Shown in pieces: positions 13,892 to 17,753 of a stretch of 17,753 nt of DNA (its first letter is position 1; each line of letters begins with the position of its first letter). Source of the stretch: Erysipelotrichaceae bacterium UBA3379 (GTDB taxonomy: Bacteria; Bacillota_I; Bacilli_A; Erysipelotrichales; Coprobacillaceae); NCBI GenBank assembly GCA_002359025.1, contig DEPZ01000061.1:1-17753 (forward strand), in the 5' to 3' direction. A model generated the notes under the pieces. The model made no database searches. It saw only the letters and a program-made list of their open reading frames with translations, and was not told where the DNA came from. The translations under genes and the position numbers were made by a program.

Positions 13892-14541
13892 TACATTAAA
13901 AATACAATCGCAATAAAATGACAAATACTTGCAGCATTAATAAACAAATGCCAAATAAAATGGAAATATCTTTTATGTTTAGAATAAAAGAATACGCCCA
14001 CTGAATACATTACACCACCTAAAACAATAAAAAACATAAACCAAAACGATGCATGTGCAATCAATGCTGGTATAAAAAATACTGCAGCCCATCCCATAAC
14101 CATATAGATAGTAATTGATAAAACAGGATAAGATTTTTTCGCAATAGATTTCATTAATATTCCTGCAAGGACAGCTCCCCATTCTAAGACAAGAATCAAG
14201 ATTCTTACCCATCCATCAACAACACATAAAGCAACTGGTGTGTAACTTCCAGCAATTGCCAAATATATACAAATATGATCTAATCTACGAAAGACATATT
14301 TTTGCGTTGATTCAAAAGCCATACTATGATATATGGCAGAAATCAAAAACATTAAAAACAAACAGATAATATAAATAGATACACCTACAGCTCTTACAGT
14401 ACCACCCTTCACATACGAAAATACTGCTGCAAATGGCAAAGCAAACAAACAAAGTAAAGCCATAACTCCATGCGTAATGACATTACCAACTTCTTCGCCA
14501 AATGTAAGTTTAATCATATCTTTCATTGTTTTTTCACTCAT
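13891..14541 (-). CDS. trhA: Hemolysin III / TrhA family membrane protein, copy 2
   Basis: A second seven-helix HlyIII/TrhA protein, 216 residues. Conserved residues are intact: ISAIYHS, FRRLDHICIY, GSYTP, and HFIWHLFINAASICHFIA near the C-terminus. It is clearly diverged from copy 1 outside the motifs, so it is not a recent tandem duplicate. ATG 14541 has AGGGGTG 6 nt upstream, a ribosome site that overlaps the stop codon of the MutS-like gene; the two are an operon with probable translational coupling. The unusual point is the pairing of a TrhA with a membrane MutS-like ATPase. Confidence 0.9.
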   Translation of the reverse strand: MSEKTMKDMIKLTFGEEVGNVITHGVMALLCLFALPFAAVFSYVKGGTVRAVGVSIYIICLFLMFLISAIYHSMAFESTQKYVFRRLDHICIYLAIAGSYTPVALCVVDGWVRILILVLEWGAVLAGILMKSIAKKSYPVLSITIYMVMGWAAVFFIPALIAHASFWFMFFIVLGGVMYSVGVFFYSKHKRYFHFIWHLFINAASICHFIAIVFLM

Positions 14542-14551
14542 AAAAACACCC

Positions 14552-16309
14552 CTATTTCATAATTCCTAACTGTTTTAATAAAAATTGACCATTTGTAGAT
14601 TTCGCAGGACCATCTTTGATAAGATAGTCAAAATATATGTGATTATCTTTATAATATTCTTCAAAATGATAATTATGATATTTAAAATTTTCTATATGAC
14701 ACAATTCGAAATCATGAGTTGATAAAAATGTATAATTATATGGTAACGATAATCTTTCTAAAGTTGCTTTAGCGCCCGCAATTCTATCTAAAGAATTCGT
14801 CCCTTTAAAGATTTCATCTATCAAGCAAATCATTGGCAGTCCTTTTTGACTATAATCTATCATTTGCTTAATTCTTAATAATTCACCATAAAAAGTCGAA
14901 ACACCTTCTTCAACATTATCTTTTACACGCATTGATGTTAATATATACATATAAGAACAATGCATCTGACTTGCAAATACAAATCCCCCGGCATAAGCAA
15001 GAATCAAATTTAATCCAATCGTACGCATAAAAGTTGTTTTTCCTGACATATTTGAACCAGTGATAATATTGGTATGTGATTGAATATGAAAATCATTACC
15101 TATAACCTTATCTTGACGTATCAATGGATGTCGTAAATCTTCAAAACTTAAAGTCATTTCTTGATGTATTTCAGGTAATGTTACATCAAAACCATCAACC
15201 CCTACAACAGCTAAACTCATTAATACTTCCAATTTGGCCAGTTCATCAAACCAAATCATAAAATCTTTTTGATATTTTTGATGCCAAGATATATATTCAT
15301 TTCTTAAAAAAATATCATATAGACAAAAACCATTTAATAATACATATGCAAAAATATTATATCTGTTAGAAACTTTTGAAGAAATTCTTGATAATTCTTT
15401 TATTCCTTCTAAAACATTTGATTGTTCAAAAAGCTTAAACTTGATTTCATGAATATACTCATCGCTAAAATCAGTCTGATATATTAATTGAAAAATCTGT
15501 TGATATTTTTGAATTGATTTATTCATCTTTAATATAGGATCAAATAAACTTTGATGTTGCTTTAAAAAAAATATCGATAAAATAATTTGTGATACAAATC
15601 CTATTTCTAAAATCAAATAAGAATAAGGTTGAAATATTGAAAAACAACATAAGACTACTGAAATCAACGTCATAATAGGTAAAACAAATAAAAACTTTGT
15701 TAGTTTTCCAACTCCTAAATCTCTTTGTATATCATTTAAAAAATCTTGACTTTGATATCTCATCATATATCCATAAGTTTGCATAGAATAAAAAAAATCT
15801 CTATGTTCAACAAGCCCCAATAAAGCTTGTTGTCTTTTTTTGAAATCATCTTGTAGACATCCTTTCTTTAAGACTTCTGCAAGTTTATTTTTACCTTTAT
15901 TCGTAAATGTAACATTCAAAAACTGAAATAAAGAACAATTACCAAAAACATCTAAGTCCTGAGATAAAGTATCACCATCAAGATATTCATCACCAGAACA
16001 AGAAAAAGTTTTCCATTGATGTTGAACACGTAAATCATGCTCAAGATATACTTGACTTTGAGAAGCATAATATTCTATTTTTTTATATACCTTTTTATGT
16101 ATATGAATAAGATATAAGAAAAAAACAAATAAAAGACAAGATAAAATATAGAGCCTATAAACACCTTGAAAGTATCCATATAATAATGATCCAATCATTA
16201 AAACCATCAGTAAAAAACGTATAAAAGCAATAATATTAGATTGGTTTTTATAATTTTTCGTCTGAGCCAAACTACTTTGATATAATTCTTGAAAGTTATT
16301 TTTTTCCAT
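14552..16309 (-). CDS. Membrane-anchored MutS-family ATPase
   Basis: A 585-residue protein with two pairs of membrane helices (about 26-47 and 53-70; 205-223 and 230-249), a helical region, and a C-terminal MutS-type ATPase. Walker A is GSNMSGKT (418-425), the dimer-interface STFYGEL block lies at 471-477, Walker B is LIDE (496-499), and STHD (530-533) matches the following conserved block. There is no mismatch-recognition domain, no Smr domain and no coiled-coil region like that of MutS2, so classical mismatch repair is unlikely. Related membrane MutS-like proteins are usually annotated just as MutS family; their role is unknown to me. ATG 16309 has GGAG 8 nt upstream; a start at 16348 lies in the promoter. 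It leads an operon with trhA copy 2. Confidence 0.9.
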   Translation of the reverse strand: MEKNNFQELYQSSLAQTKNYKNQSNIIAFIRFLLMVLMIGSLLYGYFQGVYRLYILSCLLFVFFLYLIHIHKKVYKKIEYYASQSQVYLEHDLRVQHQWKTFSCSGDEYLDGDTLSQDLDVFGNCSLFQFLNVTFTNKGKNKLAEVLKKGCLQDDFKKRQQALLGLVEHRDFFYSMQTYGYMMRYQSQDFLNDIQRDLGVGKLTKFLFVLPIMTLISVVLCCFSIFQPYSYLILEIGFVSQIILSIFFLKQHQSLFDPILKMNKSIQKYQQIFQLIYQTDFSDEYIHEIKFKLFEQSNVLEGIKELSRISSKVSNRYNIFAYVLLNGFCLYDIFLRNEYISWHQKYQKDFMIWFDELAKLEVLMSLAVVGVDGFDVTLPEIHQEMTLSFEDLRHPLIRQDKVIGNDFHIQSHTNIITGSNMSGKTTFMRTIGLNLILAYAGGFVFASQMHCSYMYILTSMRVKDNVEEGVSTFYGELLRIKQMIDYSQKGLPMICLIDEIFKGTNSLDRIAGAKATLERLSLPYNYTFLSTHDFELCHIENFKYHNYHFEEYYKDNHIYFDYLIKDGPAKSTNGQFLLKQLGIMK

Positions 16310-16331
16310 AAAATTTACTCCTTTGCATGTT

Positions 16332-16340
16332 ATTATAGCA
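16332..16340 (-). promoter_or_regulatory. Extended -10 promoter of the mutS-like/trhA operon
   Basis: On the minus strand TGCTATAAT (16340-16332) is an extended -10. No good -35 is visible. The ribosome site follows within about 15 nt. Confidence 0.6.
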
Positions 16341-16408
16341 CAAATCAAACCTATGAGTATAAACGATACAAAAATATTTTATTATTATTTCATAAATTTA
16401 TCATGAAC

Positions 16409-16438
16409 AAAATAAAAAGGTATGACACGACATACCTT
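16409..16438 (-). terminator. Terminator of uppP
   Basis: An 8-bp stem (16417-16424 with 16431-16438) and 6-nt loop followed on the minus strand by TTTTTATTTT. The uppP stop codon (16437-16439) lies at the base of the stem. Confidence 0.82.
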
Positions 16439-17297
16439 AAAACATAAAATATAATAAAACAATAATACCTAGTATGATTCTATACCAACCAAAAACTTTA
16501 AAATCATGCTTTTTAATATAACTCATTAAGAATTTTATAACAATGACTGAAACAATGAATGCAACAACCATACCTACAATTAATATCACAAGTTCTTGAG
16601 CAGTAAAAACAAGACCAAACTTAACAAGCTTTAATAAGGATGCTCCTAGCATAACTGGAATAGCCAAAAAGAAAGTAAATTCTGCTGCTACAGTTCTAGA
16701 AACCCCTAATAATAATGCTCCTACAATTGTTGCTCCAGAACGTGATGTACCAGGGAAAATTGCAGCAATTAATTGAAACACACCAATCAATAAAGCAGTT
16801 TGGAATGTTATTTCTTCAAAACTATTAATACGTGGTCTTTGTGATTTATTTTTATTTTCAATAACAATAAACGCAATCCCAAAAACAATTAATGCAATAG
16901 AAACAGTTTGATAATTATAAAACAAAGCTTCTAATTGTTCATCGAATAACAAACCAACAATCGCTGCAGGCACACAAGCAATTAATATTTTAACCCATAA
17001 CATCATCTTATCCATTTTGACATATGATAATATACCATGTGTTGCCATTGGATGACGATTACGTTTTTTCCCAAATGGGAAAAAGACTTTCCAAAAAATC
17101 AATACAACAGCTAATATAGCCCCTAATTGAATAACAACCTGAAACATACTGTAAAACTCTTTACTAACGTCCAGTTTAATAAATTCATCTAAAAGTATCA
17201 TATGGCCTGTACTACTAATCGGTAACCATTCTGTTATACCTTCAACAATACCAAATAAGACAGCTTTTAGAATTTCTATCATATTTAAAGTATTCAT
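16437..17297 (-). CDS. uppP: Undecaprenyl-diphosphatase (BacA/UppP type)
   Basis: A 286-residue integral membrane phosphatase that dephosphorylates undecaprenyl pyrophosphate, recycling the lipid carrier for cell-wall synthesis. Overproduction of the family gives bacitracin resistance. The two signature blocks are EGITEWLPISSTGH (19-32; Glu19, Glu23, Ser29, His32) and PGTSRSG (182-188, Arg186). About eight hydrophobic segments are visible. ATG 17297 has AAGGAGG 5 nt upstream. It seems monocistronic, between the terminators at 16409 and 17371. Several weak TATA-like boxes lie in 17305-17340, but I cannot pick one as its promoter. Confidence 0.97.
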   Translation of the reverse strand: MNTLNMIEILKAVLFGIVEGITEWLPISSTGHMILLDEFIKLDVSKEFYSMFQVVIQLGAILAVVLIFWKVFFPFGKKRNRHPMATHGILSYVKMDKMMLWVKILIACVPAAIVGLLFDEQLEALFYNYQTVSIALIVFGIAFIVIENKNKSQRPRINSFEEITFQTALLIGVFQLIAAIFPGTSRSGATIVGALLLGVSRTVAAEFTFFLAIPVMLGASLLKLVKFGLVFTAQELVILIVGMVVAFIVSVIVIKFLMSYIKKHDFKVFGWYRIILGIIVLLYFMF

Positions 17298-17370
17298 AAA
17301 ATCCTCCTTATGATTTATATACCTTATAACTATATAATAAATTCATTAATTTGTATAGCTTTTCTAAAGA

Positions 17371-17403
17371 AAAAGAACATGAAAATTCATTTCATGCTCT
17401 TTT
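17371..17403 (-). terminator. Terminator of the phosphoribosyltransferase-like gene
   Basis: A 14-bp stem with one G-U pair (17371-17384 with 17390-17403) and a 5-nt loop, followed on the minus strand by TCTTT. It lies a few bases after the stop codon. Confidence 0.82.
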
Positions 17404-17406
17404 ATT

Positions 17407-17753
17407 TTATAACATTTCATAACCATATGAATTAACAACAGCGTCTAGTTTTACACCATTTTTACAATCTTCACAATCATTAGGATCAGATAATCTAAAG
17501 TTTGGAAGATCTTCATGTGTAAACACTCCGTGTACTGGATATCCATCTACCTCTTCTATATTAGCAAATATAACAGATAATCCAGTAACCTTACCACCAT
17601 ATGCTAAAATTGTTCCTATAGCTTTAGAAATTGTATGTCCACTCATTGCAGAAGCCAATACCACCAAAACATTTCTTCCTTTAATCATAGGTTTAATATT
17701 GTTTCTAACAACCATTTGTCCTGTATTATCAAATTCAGGAGTTACGACATAGA
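17407..17753 (-). CDS. Phosphoribosyltransferase-like protein (orotate PRTase-like), 5' part outside the window
   Basis: The reading frame stays open to the window edge (YVVTPEFDNTGQ before the first internal Met), so the start is missing; about 114 residues are visible. KGRNVLVVLASAMSGHTI looks like the PRPP-binding strand and loop of type I phosphoribosyltransferases. The usual two acidic residues before the loop are replaced by Leu-Ala, while the G-x-T end of the loop is kept. A Cys pair in NDCEDCKNG and the tail LDAVVNSYG follow. Such proteins are, as I recall, commonly annotated as orotate phosphoribosyltransferase in Firmicutes. The loss of the acidic pair makes true pyrimidine synthesis uncertain. 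Confidence 0.62.
   Translation of the reverse strand, partial: YVVTPEFDNTGQMVVRNNIKPMIKGRNVLVVLASAMSGHTISKAIGTILAYGGKVTGLSVIFANIEEVDGYPVHGVFTHEDLPNFRLSDPNDCEDCKNGVKLDAVVNSYGYEML

Noticed and set aside
1..17753. CRISPR array, IS element, prophage or toxin-antitoxin pair
   Set aside because: No spaced repeats, transposase, integrase or paired small toxin-like genes were found on either strand.

Overview
The window is strongly AT-rich and almost wholly coding, mostly on the minus strand. It reads as a chromosomal segment of a low-GC Bacillota. The order rnhC-like / cvpA-mutS2-uvrC / gerE / (vanY-like) / murI / gerM / ysnB resembles the Bacillus subtilis region carrying rnhC, yshB, mutSB, uvrC, gerE, racE, gerM and ysnB. 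A GerE-type regulator and a GerM-domain protein point to a spore-forming ancestry. The gene content and AT-richness would fit Erysipelotrichia-like gut Firmicutes, but that is inference. There is no phage, transposon, CRISPR array or integron in the window; it is a core-genome region with several unusual members.

Layout. 1-333: a tRNA-Arg(UCU) gene with a good promoter, flanked by two near-identical UUCG-loop terminators. 337-599: a complete small transcription unit (promoter, strong ribosome site, terminator) for an unrecognised acidic 59-residue protein. 602-4315, minus strand: gerE, then a vanY-like gene tightly coupled to murI, then gerM and a YfcE/YsnB phosphoesterase. 4308-9219, minus strand: cvpA-mutS2-uvrC, joined by two TAATG stop/start overlaps and driven by a consensus TTGACA-17-TATAAT promoter whose -35 box overlaps the likely -35 of the divergent rnhC-like gene (9261-10166, plus). 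10187-12081, minus: lspA-rluD-dCMP deaminase operon. 12117-12493: an orphan 105-residue gene. 12544-14541: two hemolysin-III/TrhA paralogues around a plus-strand DUF1836 regulator. 14552-16337: a membrane-anchored MutS-like ATPase in an operon with the second TrhA. 16409-17297: uppP. 17371-17753: the end of a phosphoribosyltransferase-like gene cut by the window edge.

The most notable pattern is loss of catalytic motifs in intact, apparently well-expressed genes. The RNase HIII homologue has Ala and Asn where the family has active-site aspartates. The VanY homologue has lost two zinc-binding histidines and the catalytic glutamate. The Smr domain of MutS2 lacks the Asp and Arg of its LDLR motif. 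These were read by eye against remembered family motifs and need alignment. Other points of interest are a sigma-K-like promoter before gerE and the membrane MutS/TrhA/DUF1836 neighbourhood.
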